From the NCBI RefSeq assembly GCF_025452195.1, contig NZ_CP104971.1:124001-188000 (forward strand): a DNA stretch of 64,000 nt. The letters are read 5' to 3'. The translations under genes and the position numbers were made by a program. This document shows positions 37,270 to 46,737 of this stretch, piece after piece. The notes beneath the pieces were generated by a model. It saw only the letters and a program-made list of their open reading frames with translations. It made no database searches and was not told where the DNA came from. Every line of letters begins with the position of its first letter. Position 1 is the stretch's first letter. Source of the DNA: Phyllobacterium zundukense (lineage in GTDB: Bacteria; Pseudomonadota; Alphaproteobacteria; Rhizobiales; Rhizobiaceae).

Positions 37270-38166
37270 ATGCCCGCAAATAAGCTCCGTTACAAACGGA
37301 CTGGCCTCATTGCGAGGCGGTCGATAATTTTGGGTGGTCTCAGCGGAATTGCCGCCTTGGTTTCTCCCGCGGTGCTACGCGCCCAAACGGATACGTTCCG
37401 TTTCGGCTTGACCCCGGTTTTCCTCTCGAATGACCTGGAACTTCTGCGAAGCCTCCAGCTGTATCTCTCGGCGAAACTCAAGGCCCCGGTCGAGTTGGTC
37501 GCGCGGAGGACCTACCAAGAGATTACCGCACTCTTGGTCTCCAGCCAGATCCATTCCGCCTGGATATGCGGCTATCCGTTTGTTCAGTTCCGTTCCGCGC
37601 TCGATCTTGTCGCGACACCGATTTGGCGAGGCAAACCGTTGTACCAATCGTACATCATTGCAGGGCACGATCGGAAGGTGGACGACTGGCAACAATTGCG
37701 CGGCGACATCCATGCCTACTCCGATCCGGATTCGAACTCAGGGTACTTGGTCACGCAAGCGCTGTTGACGGAAAATGGATTGGGAAAAGGCAACTTCTTT
37801 TCACGTTATTTCTTCACTTACGGCCACAGGAACGTCATTCGCGCAGTTGCGCGCGGTCTCGCACAATCGGGCAGCGTTGACGGTTACGTGTGGGAGGTCA
37901 TGCGCCAGCTTGAACCGGAATTGGTCGACCAAACCAAGATTGTGCGTCGTTCCGAATGGCTGGGCTTTCCTCCCATCGCGTCGCCGAAGCTGCTGGCTTC
38001 AGACGCCCGAATTGCAAAGCTGAGGGCTGCCTTGATCGACATGAAGACCGATGAACAGGGCAGGATGATCTTAAGTATGCTGAAGTTGGATGGGTTTGCC
38101 GTTGAGGACGAAGCGCTGTTCGATAAAATCGCTGCGAAGATGGCGATCGTGAGAGCCGCAACGTGA
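37270..38166 (+). CDS. aioX: Arsenite-sensing periplasmic protein AioX
   Basis: A 298-residue periplasmic binding protein of the PhnD-like type that senses arsenite and passes the signal to the AioS kinase. The N-terminus (ARRSIILGGLSGIAALVSPA) looks like a twin-arginine-type signal. One cysteine in the mature part, Cys100 in HSAWICGYPFVQF, is placed where the arsenite-binding cysteine of known AioX proteins lies. GGGAGG is six bases before the ATG. It overlaps aioS by 4 bp (GTGA), so the three regulatory genes form an operon. Confidence 0.92.
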   Translation: MPANKLRYKRTGLIARRSIILGGLSGIAALVSPAVLRAQTDTFRFGLTPVFLSNDLELLRSLQLYLSAKLKAPVELVARRTYQEITALLVSSQIHSAWICGYPFVQFRSALDLVATPIWRGKPLYQSYIIAGHDRKVDDWQQLRGDIHAYSDPDSNSGYLVTQALLTENGLGKGNFFSRYFFTYGHRNVIRAVARGLAQSGSVDGYVWEVMRQLEPELVDQTKIVRRSEWLGFPPIASPKLLASDARIAKLRAALIDMKTDEQGRMILSMLKLDGFAVEDEALFDKIAAKMAIVRAAT

Positions 38167-39614
38167 TGACGTGGCTCCATCGGGTGAAATCGAGCCGGGT
38201 CGCCCTGAGAGTGCCGCTGCTGGTCGCCCTGTTGATGATCATTATAAGTGCTGTGATCTCCGACCAGGTGCTGAGGCGATTGTCGGAAATGCAGGAAAGA
38301 AACCTTCAAGGGCTGGTCGAGAGCTACCTCGACGGGGTGAGCGCCTCGATCCTGCCATCAATCATGCGCGGCGACGTCTGGGAAGTCTTCGACGTTCTCG
38401 ACAGATCCGCTTCCAGTTACGCCTCGCTCGATTTGAAGGAAACCATAGTCACGGGATCCGACGGTAGCGTCATCGCATCCAACCACCCCGGGAACCGCCC
38501 GTCGTTTTCGCAATTGCCGCAGGAGTTCTTGGACCAGTTCCGCTCCCGCATGGTCGAGGTGAACCAAAAAACGATGGAAGGGTTCGTGCGGCGCGACCTG
38601 CTTTATCAGGGACAGAACGTCGGGACGATCTTCACAATTCTTGACGTATCCCATTTGATGGGCGAGCGGCGGAATGTCCTCGTCACGCTGCTCATCACCA
38701 ACGGTATTCTGGCGTGCCTTTTCGCAGCGGGCGGCTTCTGGCTCGTGAGCTATATGATCCGGCCCATGCGGACGCTCGAGAACCACATGCGAAACTCCTC
38801 CGGAGGCATGATCAGTTTGATCGACAGCAGCGAGATTCCCAAAGGCGATCCTGAAGTGTCGCGGCTGTTCCATCGTTTCAATGAACTGGTCAAGTCAGAG
38901 CACGAGCAGCGCGAGTTCGCACGCCGGCTGGCGGAAGAGGAAAAGCTGGCGAGCCTCGGCAGGCTGTCCTCCTCGATGGCGCATGAGATCAATAACCCGC
39001 TGGGTGGACTGTTCAATGCGATCGACACGCTGAAGACCCATGGCTCGAAACCGGGCGTGAGGGAAACTTCGCTTGTGCTGATAGAGCGAGGTCTAATCGG
39101 GATCCGGGACGTGGTGAAGGCGATGCTGGCCACCTACAAATACGAACGGTCCCAGACCAAACTCAGCCGCGACGACCTCAACGACATCCAAATATTGGCT
39201 TTGCCGGAGCTACGGCGCAAACAACAGGAGTTGGTTTGGGAGGTCGACTTTGACGGGACTTTTTCTGTGCCGGCAGGTCCCATCCGACAGGCTGCGCTCA
39301 ACCTCATGCTGAATGCGATTGCAGCAACGCCGGAAAAGGGCTGCGTGTCTTTTGGGGCTACGTCAAACTCGGAATTCCTGAAGATCGAGGTGACGGACGA
39401 GGGGCCCGGTATCAGCGATGCTCTTGCGCCGATGTTGACCAACCTCGATCTTCGGAATCAAATGAATCCGGGCCATGGATTAGGTCTTTGGGTCATTCGG
39501 CAGATATTAATCGAACTCGGAGGATCGGCCACTATCGAACGCCTTTCGGCTGGGACCAAAGTTTGCCTTATTTTCCACCAACAGGGAACCTTTGCGCATG
39601 CAAATGCTGCCTGA
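38163..39614 (+). CDS. aioS: Sensor histidine kinase AioS
   Basis: A 483-residue membrane kinase that works with AioX and AioR to switch on arsenite oxidase. Two helices (about residues 18-35 and 178-200) frame a periplasmic domain, then a HAMP-like linker, the phosphoacceptor region (RLSSSMAHEINNPLGGLFNA) and an ATPase domain with NLMLNAIAATPEKG and GHGLGLWVIRQ. The start is either the GTG at 38163 or the adjoining ATG at 38166, both inside the aioX stop. It overlaps aioR by about 17 bp. Confidence 0.93.
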   Translation: MMTWLHRVKSSRVALRVPLLVALLMIIISAVISDQVLRRLSEMQERNLQGLVESYLDGVSASILPSIMRGDVWEVFDVLDRSASSYASLDLKETIVTGSDGSVIASNHPGNRPSFSQLPQEFLDQFRSRMVEVNQKTMEGFVRRDLLYQGQNVGTIFTILDVSHLMGERRNVLVTLLITNGILACLFAAGGFWLVSYMIRPMRTLENHMRNSSGGMISLIDSSEIPKGDPEVSRLFHRFNELVKSEHEQREFARRLAEEEKLASLGRLSSSMAHEINNPLGGLFNAIDTLKTHGSKPGVRETSLVLIERGLIGIRDVVKAMLATYKYERSQTKLSRDDLNDIQILALPELRRKQQELVWEVDFDGTFSVPAGPIRQAALNLMLNAIAATPEKGCVSFGATSNSEFLKIEVTDEGPGISDALAPMLTNLDLRNQMNPGHGLGLWVIRQILIELGGSATIERLSAGTKVCLIFHQQGTFAHANAA

Positions 39615-40936
39615 TTTAGCCCGAATTGGGCTTGTCGAAGACGATCCGATCATGGGCGAGTCCATTGTCCAGCGACTGGAGCTTGAAGGCTGGTGTGTAA
39701 CTTGGTGGAAGTCGGGCAATGAAGCCATTGCCGCCATCGAGACACAGCCTCTGACATTGGATCTGGTCATCTGTGACATCCAGTTACCCGATGTTTCCGG
39801 AGAAGCCGTATTCCAGAGCTTGTCCAAACTATCCGGCACTCCGCCTTTCATGTTTATCACGGGTTATGGCGAGATTGATCAGGCAGTGCGGCTCATGCGC
39901 TACGGCGCTGTCGATTTCATGACTAAGCCATTCGCGATGGACGATTTTCTCAGACGCATCAGTAGCGGATGCCGTCCACATCATTCGTCGGCGGCGGACC
40001 CAACCGCGCTCGGCATCAGCTCAGCCATGCAAGCTGTAGCCAGTATTTTAAGCCGCTACGCCAACAACGATCTTCCTGTGCTCATCACTGGTGAAACAGG
40101 TGTCGGCAAGGAGGTGGCCGCGAGATTTCTCCACGATGTCTCTCACCGAGCAAACGAACCGTTCGTCGCGGTCAACTGCGCTGCCATTCCCGCCGAACTG
40201 ATGGAAAGCGAACTCTTCGGTCACGAGAAAGGTGCCTTTACCGGAGCGACCCAGCGACACCTGGGTTACGCTGAGCGCGCAGGCAAGGGGACATTGTTCC
40301 TCGACGAAATTGGCGACATGTCGGCGGGGCTGCAGGCCAAGCTGCTGCGTTTGATCGAACAGAGGACCTTCACGCGTGTCGGCGGCGAGGCGACGGTGCA
40401 CTTTAACGCCCGAATTGTGTCTGCGACCCACCGAATCTTGAACGTCAAATCACCGAGCAACCATTTCCGCGACGATCTCTATTTCAGGATTTCCGTCCTT
40501 CCGGTGGAGATCTCGCCCATTGCGGGAACGCGTGGACGACATCATCGGATTGATGGATCATTTCCTTGATGAGGCAACCCAACGAACCGATACCGACATC
40601 CGCGGCTTCAGCTCCTTGGCCGAAGACGCAGCCATCTCTCACCCGTGGCCTGGAAACGTGCGTGAACTCCGCAATAGGGTCGAGCGCGCTGCTGCTTTGG
40701 CCCGCGGTGAATGGATCATGCCGGCCGATCTATTCCCGGAGGGCGGTGACGTAAAGGCATCATCGGGCTTCACTCCCTTGTCTGACGTCCGTGATGCGGC
40801 GGAAAAGCGGCAGATCGAGCGGGCGCTCGACCAAACGGGCGGTCAGATTTCGAAAGCCGCAAGCCTGTTGGCCATTTCGAGAACCACATTGTGGGAAAAG
40901 ATGGCCCGCTTTGGAATGGTTCCGAAGGAGCGCTAG
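39598..40936 (+). pseudogene. aioR: Sigma-54 activator AioR, frameshifted
   Basis: The response regulator that would activate aioBA. The receiver domain has its aspartate in LVICDIQLPDVSG. The AAA+ domain has GETGVGKEVAARFL, the sigma-54 contact loop GAFTGA and TLFLDEIGDMS. The C-terminal Fis-like helix-turn-helix (QISKAASLLAISRTTLWEKM) follows. The reading frame breaks at 40519: ISP should continue LRERVDDII but an extra base sends it to IAGTRG and a stop at about 40569. Removing one base (total 447 residues) restores everything. The N-terminal product would keep receiver and most of the ATPase but lose DNA binding. Confidence 0.85.
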
Positions 40937-41070
40937 CAAACGATCAAACTCATTGTCAAAAGCGGCGGGGATTGGCATTGCACCAGCACCTGACTCTTTG
41001 GCCGAACTGTCTGGGCGTCAAACGTGGCGTAGGTCAGCCGCGACGGGCCTCCGACCGTGTAAACGGTTCG

Positions 41071-42090
41071 TTACGGCAGCAGCAGCCATATTGCTGCGAA
41101 GGCATATCCGATCGCTAACGAACCGAGCACGGCAAGCGTTGCGAAAAGAGCGACAGTTGGCGCCCGGAGGACCGGCAATACCGCCAGAATTCCCCAAATG
41201 CTGACCGCACTGCCAGAAACAAGGAACGCCATCGCCGCACCCGGCGACATGCCGAGGTCGAGCAATCCCCTGACCAACGGCAGCGCGGCATAACCGTCTA
41301 GATACATCGGCGCGCCGACCATGACCGCGAGTGGAATCGCATAAAGGGAATCCTCACCGACATAAGTCGCCAGAAGATGCGGCGGCAGAAGATCACGCAG
41401 GAGGAACTCTGCCGCAAACGCAAAGGTCAGACACAATACGACAAGCTTGGTCATGGAAAAAAGATCGGCACGGAAGGCCCGCATACGAACCCGGTTCTGC
41501 CAGATGCTGAATGAGAATTCTGTTGGTGTGCCGGTGCCACATTGCCCCGGATTCCGTCTTCGCAACGCGCGAAGCGGATTTCGAACCATGCTGGTCCCGG
41601 TCAGGAGCGCCGTTCCCGCACCAGCAAAAATTCCGAGCGCGAACGCCGCTACGGTCTTACCGATAGCGAAAGCAGGGCCAAGCACTGCCCATGTCACAGC
41701 AAACATTGCCGGATCAGTGACGGGGGACGAAAGCCAGAATGCCATAATGGGAGCGAGCGGTACGCCGGAGGCAAGCAATCCGGTCATCAACGGAAGCACG
41801 GTCACGCCGCAAACTGGCGTCACGGCACCAACCGCCGACGCGATCACGATTGTCGAGACCGGACGGCCCCTGAACCATTGCGCGGTAACAGTTCCGGCTC
41901 CGCTTGCCGCGACCCATGCCGACAGGATAAGCCCGATGGCTATCGTCGGGGCCACATCGATTAAGCTCTCTATAACAAAACGCAAGGTTTCCTGCGCCTT
42001 TTGCGGCCACGCCATCGAGACGGTCGCGAAGAGGACGGCAACCGCCGTCCAGATGACTGGCCTTCGAAGTCTAGGAAGCGCAACGAACAT
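41071..42090 (-). CDS. DUF318-type permease (COG0701, ArsP-like)
   Basis: A 339- to 341-residue inner-membrane permease with two sets of four to five helices around a soluble linker. The duplicated core motifs TPVCGVTVLPLMTGLLASGV and GAPMYLDGYAALPLVRGLLD are those of the DUF318/PF03773 family, which includes the organoarsenical exporter ArsP. The start at 42090 has AAAGGA eight bases upstream; a second ATG at 42096 is only two bases from it. It is divergent from a LysR gene and lies inside the aio cluster, so an arsenic-related export role is plausible but unproven. Confidence 0.85.
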   Translation of the reverse strand: MFVALPRLRRPVIWTAVAVLFATVSMAWPQKAQETLRFVIESLIDVAPTIAIGLILSAWVAASGAGTVTAQWFRGRPVSTIVIASAVGAVTPVCGVTVLPLMTGLLASGVPLAPIMAFWLSSPVTDPAMFAVTWAVLGPAFAIGKTVAAFALGIFAGAGTALLTGTSMVRNPLRALRRRNPGQCGTGTPTEFSFSIWQNRVRMRAFRADLFSMTKLVVLCLTFAFAAEFLLRDLLPPHLLATYVGEDSLYAIPLAVMVGAPMYLDGYAALPLVRGLLDLGMSPGAAMAFLVSGSAVSIWGILAVLPVLRAPTVALFATLAVLGSLAIGYAFAAIWLLLP

Positions 42091-42161
42091 CGGCATAATC
42101 CTTTAACGGCATCATACTGGGTGCACTTCCATGAATGAAACGAATAGTGTAAATATGAGGT

Positions 42162-43040
42162 ATGAGTTTACACGATATCCTACCCCAACTCGACAGTGAT
42201 CTGCTGCGCAGTTTCCTTGCCGTTGCCAAGGCTGGAAGCGTCAGCCGGGGTGCGAGCCGCCTACTTCGAACGCAATCCGCGGTTAGCCTTCAGGTACAGA
42301 AATTGGAGGGTATAGTCGGACAGCAGCTGTTCGAACGCCATGGGCGCGGTGTTTCACTGACCGCGCGCGGCGAGCAGCTGCTGCCTACCGCCCGCCAGGT
42401 CGTTGAAACGCTCGATCAGGCGGTAATTGCCATGCGCGAAGCTCAGACAAGGGGAGAAATCCGTCTTGGCATTCCGGAGGAATATGGTGACACCCTCCTG
42501 CCCTCAATCCTGTCCGGGTTTTCGGAAGTGCAACCGGGGGCACGTATCCTGTTGCGATGCGGCTCAAGTGTGGAGTTCCCGGCCGCGCTCGCCGCCGGCG
42601 AACTAGACCTCGCCCTCCATACGCCAGAGAATGTCATGGCGCAGGACGTTGTTGTCCATCGCGAAGCGGCCGTTTGGGCTGGCTCCGCCTTTCATGACGT
42701 CGAGAAACGCAGGCCGCTACCTGTGGCCCTGTTCGACAAGGCGTGCTGGTGGCGGGAACGCTGTCTCAATCTCCTTCAAAAAACCGGGCTGAACTATGAG
42801 ATCATCTGCACTAGCGAGAGTGTGGCCGGTGTTCGCGCTGCCATATCGGCCGGGATCGCCGTCGGAGTCCTGCCGCAATGCTCTTTAACCGATCGCCTTA
42901 GGCGCTTGTCGGGTGCTGAACTGCCGCACCTCGGTGAAACCGCCCTGGTGCTAAGCCGATCGTCTGGCGCGGTGGCGAAGCTTGCGGATAGCTTGATCGC
43001 GATAATAACAACAACGCTTCGTGCAGCTTCAAAAACCTAA
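42162..43040 (+). CDS. LysR family transcriptional regulator
   Basis: A 292-residue regulator with the N-terminal LysR helix-turn-helix (AKAGSVSRGASRLLRTQSAV) and a C-terminal effector domain of periplasmic-binding fold. It reads divergently from the permease, 65 bp away, and would typically control that gene with its own. Its end lies 213 bp before aioB, so the aioBA control region sits directly downstream. The effector is unknown. Confidence 0.9.
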   Translation: MSLHDILPQLDSDLLRSFLAVAKAGSVSRGASRLLRTQSAVSLQVQKLEGIVGQQLFERHGRGVSLTARGEQLLPTARQVVETLDQAVIAMREAQTRGEIRLGIPEEYGDTLLPSILSGFSEVQPGARILLRCGSSVEFPAALAAGELDLALHTPENVMAQDVVVHREAAVWAGSAFHDVEKRRPLPVALFDKACWWRERCLNLLQKTGLNYEIICTSESVAGVRAAISAGIAVGVLPQCSLTDRLRRLSGAELPHLGETALVLSRSSGAVAKLADSLIAIITTTLRAASKT

Positions 43041-43090
43041 TACACCAACCGCGCCAATACTTTGCCAGCGTTTTCTACAGAACGGCGAAT

Positions 43091-43108
43091 GGTTCGGAAA
43101 ACCGAACC
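43091..43108. promoter_or_regulatory. Candidate AioR enhancer, site 1
   Basis: GGTTCGGAAAACCGAACC is a perfect 7-bp inverted repeat with an AAAA spacer. It is centred about 105 bp upstream of the sigma-54 box, which is where enhancer-binding activators normally bind. AioR is a GAFTGA-type activator encoded upstream. The assignment is inferred from placement. Confidence 0.6.
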
Positions 43109-43123
43109 CCAAATCTCGTTATG

Positions 43124-43137
43124 TTCGACTTTCCGGA
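43124..43137. promoter_or_regulatory. Candidate AioR enhancer, site 2
   Basis: TTCGACTTTCCGGA resembles the core of site 1 (TTCGGAAAACCGAA) in its outer bases, with imperfect symmetry. The centres are 31 bp apart, about three helical turns, a spacing typical of paired enhancer sites. Confidence 0.45.
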
Positions 43138-43202
43138 CACGCTCGGCTTTCGAGATCGGGGACTGGCCGTGTTTCTGCTGATTTCCGTTACAATTGTAAT
43201 GT

Positions 43203-43218
43203 TGGCACGGGTCTTGCT
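43203..43218 (+). promoter_or_regulatory. Sigma-54 promoter of aioBA
   Basis: TGGCACGGGTCTTGCT matches the sigma-54 consensus (TGGCACG-N4-TTGCW) at every defined base. The predicted start lies near 43229, about 25 bp before the aioB ATG. A palindrome TTACAATTGTAA abuts it at 43188-43199. Confidence 0.92.
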
Positions 43219-43253
43219 CCTTAATTGTCAGTTCAACGGTTTGGGAGGTACAG

Positions 43254-43787
43254 ATGTCTCGTTGCAGCAAACTGGTCGACATGGGTCGACGTCAATTTCT
43301 CAGAGGCAGCACATTCGCGGTGGCGGGTGCGGCTGTCGCGGTTTCAATGCCCGGCGAAGCCACTGCCGCCGCTCCGGCCAACAGTGGGTCAGCTAGGGTC
43401 GAATATCCGTCAAACAAGCTAGGGAACGTGAAAGACCTGAAGGTCAACGAGCCGTTGGACGTCACTTACCCTGACGCTGACGCGCCTGGCGTTCTTTTGA
43501 AACTCGGTAAGAAGGTTCCAGGGGGCATGGGCCCGGACGGGGATATCGTAGGGTATTCCGTCACATGCCCGCATAAAGGATTTCCCCTCAATTACTCGCC
43601 CGACAAGCGCACTTTCAACTGCCCCGGACATTATTCGGTCTTTGATCCGGAGGTGGGGGGACAGCAAATCTGGGGCCAGGCCACTTCCAACTTACCGCAG
43701 TATTCGCTTCGCATCGACGACAAGGGCGACATCTACGCCGAAGGTCTTGACGAGCTATTGTATGGCCGTTTGAGCAACGTTCTTTAG
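43254..43787 (+). CDS. aioB: Arsenite oxidase small (Rieske) subunit AioB
   Basis: A 177-residue Rieske [2Fe-2S] subunit of periplasmic arsenite oxidase that takes electrons from AioA. Residues 10-35 are a twin-arginine signal (GRRQFLRGSTFAVAGAA), so folded protein is exported together with AioA. The cluster ligands are in Cys105-Pro-His107 and Cys123-Pro-Gly-His126 (C-x-H-x15-C-x2-H). GGGAGG lies five bases before the ATG. It follows a sigma-54 promoter, and aioA starts 13 bp after the stop. Confidence 0.95.
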   Translation: MSRCSKLVDMGRRQFLRGSTFAVAGAAVAVSMPGEATAAAPANSGSARVEYPSNKLGNVKDLKVNEPLDVTYPDADAPGVLLKLGKKVPGGMGPDGDIVGYSVTCPHKGFPLNYSPDKRTFNCPGHYSVFDPEVGGQQIWGQATSNLPQYSLRIDDKGDIYAEGLDELLYGRLSNVL

Positions 43788-43800
43788 GGAGGATATAATC

Positions 43801-46267
43801 ATGGCATTCAAGAGCCAAATTGACCGTTTGCCGATTATTCCGGCCGATGCAAAGAAGCACAACGTGACCTGCCACTACTGCATCGTAGGATGCGGTTATC
43901 ACGCCTATTCGTGGCCGGTAAACAAACAGGGGGGTACCGATCCGGCAAATAATGTGTTCGGCGTTGACCTCGCAAAACAGCAAGCCGCCGAAACCGATGC
44001 ATGGTATGCGCCCGCGATGTACAACATCGTCCAGCAGAACGGCGAAGACGTACACATCGTCATCAAGCCAGACCACGAGTGCGAAGTGAACTCCGGACTT
44101 GGGTCTGTGCGCGGTGCGCGGATGGGCGAAACCCGGTTCAGCCGCGCTAGAGGAACCCAACAGCAGCGGCTAACCACACCGATGGTATGGCGTTATGGCC
44201 AGATGCAGCCGACCACATGGGAAGATCTCGCTCGATCTCGTCGCGCGGGTCACCGCCGCGGTCATCAAGAAACAGGGAGAGGACGGCCTTTTCGTCTCGG
44301 TCTTCGATCATGGCGGCTCGGCCGGCGGTTATGAAAACACTTGGGGTACGGGCAAACTCTATTTCGAATCCATGAAGATCAAGAATATCCGGATTCACAA
44401 CCGCCCCGCCTACAATTCCGAGGTTCATGCGACGCGCGATATGGGGGTCGGTGAGCTTAACAATTGTTACGAGGACGCCGAACTGGCCGACACGCTCGTC
44501 TCGGTCGGCAACAATCCGCTGGAAACACAGACCAACTATTTTCTGAATCACTGGATCCCCAATCTGCGCGGGACCTCGATGGATAAAAAGAAGGCCCAGT
44601 TGCCCGACGAGCCCCACGACAGTGCCCGGATCATTTTCGTCGACCCGCGGCGCACGGTCTCCGTAAACGCAGCCGAAGCGGAAGCCGGTTCGGACAAGGT
44701 CATGCACCTGGCGATCAACTCCGGAACGGACATGGTCCTGTTCAATGCATGGCTGACTTATATTGCCGAGCAGGGCTGGACGGACAAGGACTTCATCGCC
44801 AAATCGACGAGCGGCTTCGACGATGCCGTAACGAAGAACAAGACGACGCTCGAAGAAGCGGCCTCCATAACGGGTCTGACGGTCGACCAGATCAAACAGT
44901 CCGCGTCCTGGATCGCCGAACCCAAGGAAGGTGGTAAGCGTAAGCGCACTATGTTCGCCTACGAGAAGGGTCTGATCTGGGGCAATGACAACTACCGCAC
45001 CAACGCCTCTCTCGTGAATGTTGCGTTGGCGACCGGCAATGTCGGCCGTGAAGGCGGCGGTTGCGTGCGTATGGGTGGCCATCAGGAGGGCTATGTCCGT
45101 CCGTCAGATGCGCATGTCGGGAAGCCCGCCGCCTACGTCGACAAGCTGCTGATCGAAGGCAAGGGCGGCGTCCATCACATTTGGGCTTGCGATCACTACA
45201 AGACAACGCTCAACGCCCATGAGTTCAACCGCGTTTACAAAAAACGCACCGATCTCGTGAAGGATGCCATGAACAGTGTTCCTTACGGCGGCAAAGAGGC
45301 TCTGGTGAACGCGATCGTCGCGGCTATCGATGCAGGCGGCCTGTTCTCGGTCGACGTCGACATCATTCCCACGAAGATCGGCGCTGCAAGTCATGTATGG
45401 CTCCCTGCCGCTGAATCGGGGGAGATGAACCTGACGTCGATGAACGGCGAACGGCGCATGCGTCTCGTCGAGCGGTACATGGACCCTCCCGGCGTTGCCA
45501 AACCCGACTGCATGATCGCTGCCGGAATCGCCCAAAACTTGGAGAGGGTCCTTCGCGAGATGGGGGATGCCAAGTACGCCGACCAGTTCAAGGGCTACGA
45601 CTGGAAGACGGAAGAAGATGCGTTCATGGACGGCTACAATAAGAACGCCAAGGGCGGTGAGTTCGTCACCTACGACCGTCTTCGCGCCATGGGCAACAAC
45701 GGCTTCCAGGAACCGGCGACGGCGTTCGAAGGGGACAAGATCGTCGGTACGAAACGTCTGTACACCGACGGGAAGTTTGGGACGAAGGACGGCAAGGCAA
45801 CTTTCCTCGAAACCAAGTGGAGAGGCCTGCAGGCTCCGGGAAAGGAAGAGCAGAAAAAGAACAACAAGTACCTCATCAATAACGGACGAGCGAACTTGAT
45901 CTGGCAGAGTGCGTTTCTCGACCAGGAAAACGACTTCGTGATGGATCGATGGCCGTATCCGTTCATCGAAATGAGTCCCGACGACATGAAGGAGCTCAGC
46001 CTCGGCAACGGTGACCTCGTCGAAATCTACAACGAGAGCGGCTCGACCCAGGCCATCGTCTATCCGACACCGACGGCCCGGAAGGGAGAGACGTTCATGT
46101 TGTTCGGCTTCCCGACAGGGGCGGTAGGCAATGTGATCAATGGTGGAACGAACGAGTTGATCCTTCCCAACTACAAGCAGACCTGGGCAAACATCCGGAA
46201 GATTTCGGACGCGCCCGAAAATGTGAAGCATATGACATACAAGTCGAAGGAGTATTCGGCGACTTGA
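43801..46267 (+). pseudogene. aioA: Arsenite oxidase large subunit AioA, frameshifted
   Basis: The molybdopterin subunit that oxidises arsenite to arsenate. The [3Fe-4S] ligands are present as Cys24, Cys27 and Cys31 (CHYCIVGCGYHAYSW), and the rest of the Moco fold can be followed to NVKHMTYKSKE at the end (about 821 residues, normal length). The frame breaks near 44227-44230: TTWED should continue with LDLVARVTAAVIKKQ, but an extra base shifts it and the first frame stops at 44334. The rest is open in the next frame from 44195. As written only 144 correct residues are made. Either the enzyme is dead or one base is wrong. Confidence 0.9.
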
Positions 46268-46278
46268 TCAGGAGATAT

Positions 46279-46313
46279 GTCCGCGCGCCCGCCAACTAGC
46301 AGGGCGCGCGGAC
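46279..46313 (+). terminator. Strong hairpin between aioA and cytochrome c
   Basis: GTCCGCGCGCCC (46279-46290) and GGGCGCGCGGAC (46302-46313) form a perfect 12-bp stem around an 11-base loop. There is no T-tract after it, so it probably attenuates or protects the aioBA message rather than ending it fully; the next gene starts 37 bp further on. Confidence 0.65.
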
Positions 46314-46349
46314 GCTACCACGTCCATTTTATTCAACCGGAGCTCCTTT

Positions 46350-46730
46350 ATGGTAAATGCACGGTTGGCCTTGGCCATCGTTTCCCTCCTTACGATCAAC
46401 AGCACCTCTCACGCACAAGACATCACGGCCGGGGCCACGGTCTTTAAGAAATGCACGGCATGCCATTCCGTCGAGGAAGGGCAGAACAAAGTTGGCCATT
46501 CGTTGCACAAGGTGATTGGCAGGACTGCCGGAACCCTTGCGGGCTACCAATATTCGCAGGCCATGAAGGCAGCCGGTGCTGGCGGATTGGTCTGGGACGA
46601 GGCGACAATCGAAGACTATCTTGTTGCACCCAAAGACAAGGTCAAAGGCACAAAGATGGCGTTTGCCGGATTGAAAAATCTAAAGGACATCAAGGACTTG
46701 TACGCCTATCTTCAAAGCGTTTCCCAGTAG
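46350..46730 (+). CDS. Class I cytochrome c (likely AioBA electron acceptor)
   Basis: A 126-residue periplasmic cytochrome c. A signal peptide ends near SHAQD, and the haem site is Cys35-Thr-Ala-Cys38-His39 (KKCTACHS), with a distal methionine in GTKMAFAGLK. The PxVGHSLHKVIGRTAGTLAGYQYS stretch is common in c-type cytochromes of the c550/c552 kind; here the proline is replaced. Such a gene after aioA normally passes electrons from the oxidase to the respiratory chain. GGAG precedes the ATG, and moeA follows seven bases after the stop. Confidence 0.92.
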   Translation: MVNARLALAIVSLLTINSTSHAQDITAGATVFKKCTACHSVEEGQNKVGHSLHKVIGRTAGTLAGYQYSQAMKAAGAGGLVWDEATIEDYLVAPKDKVKGTKMAFAGLKNLKDIKDLYAYLQSVSQ

Positions 46731-46737
46731 GAGCAAA

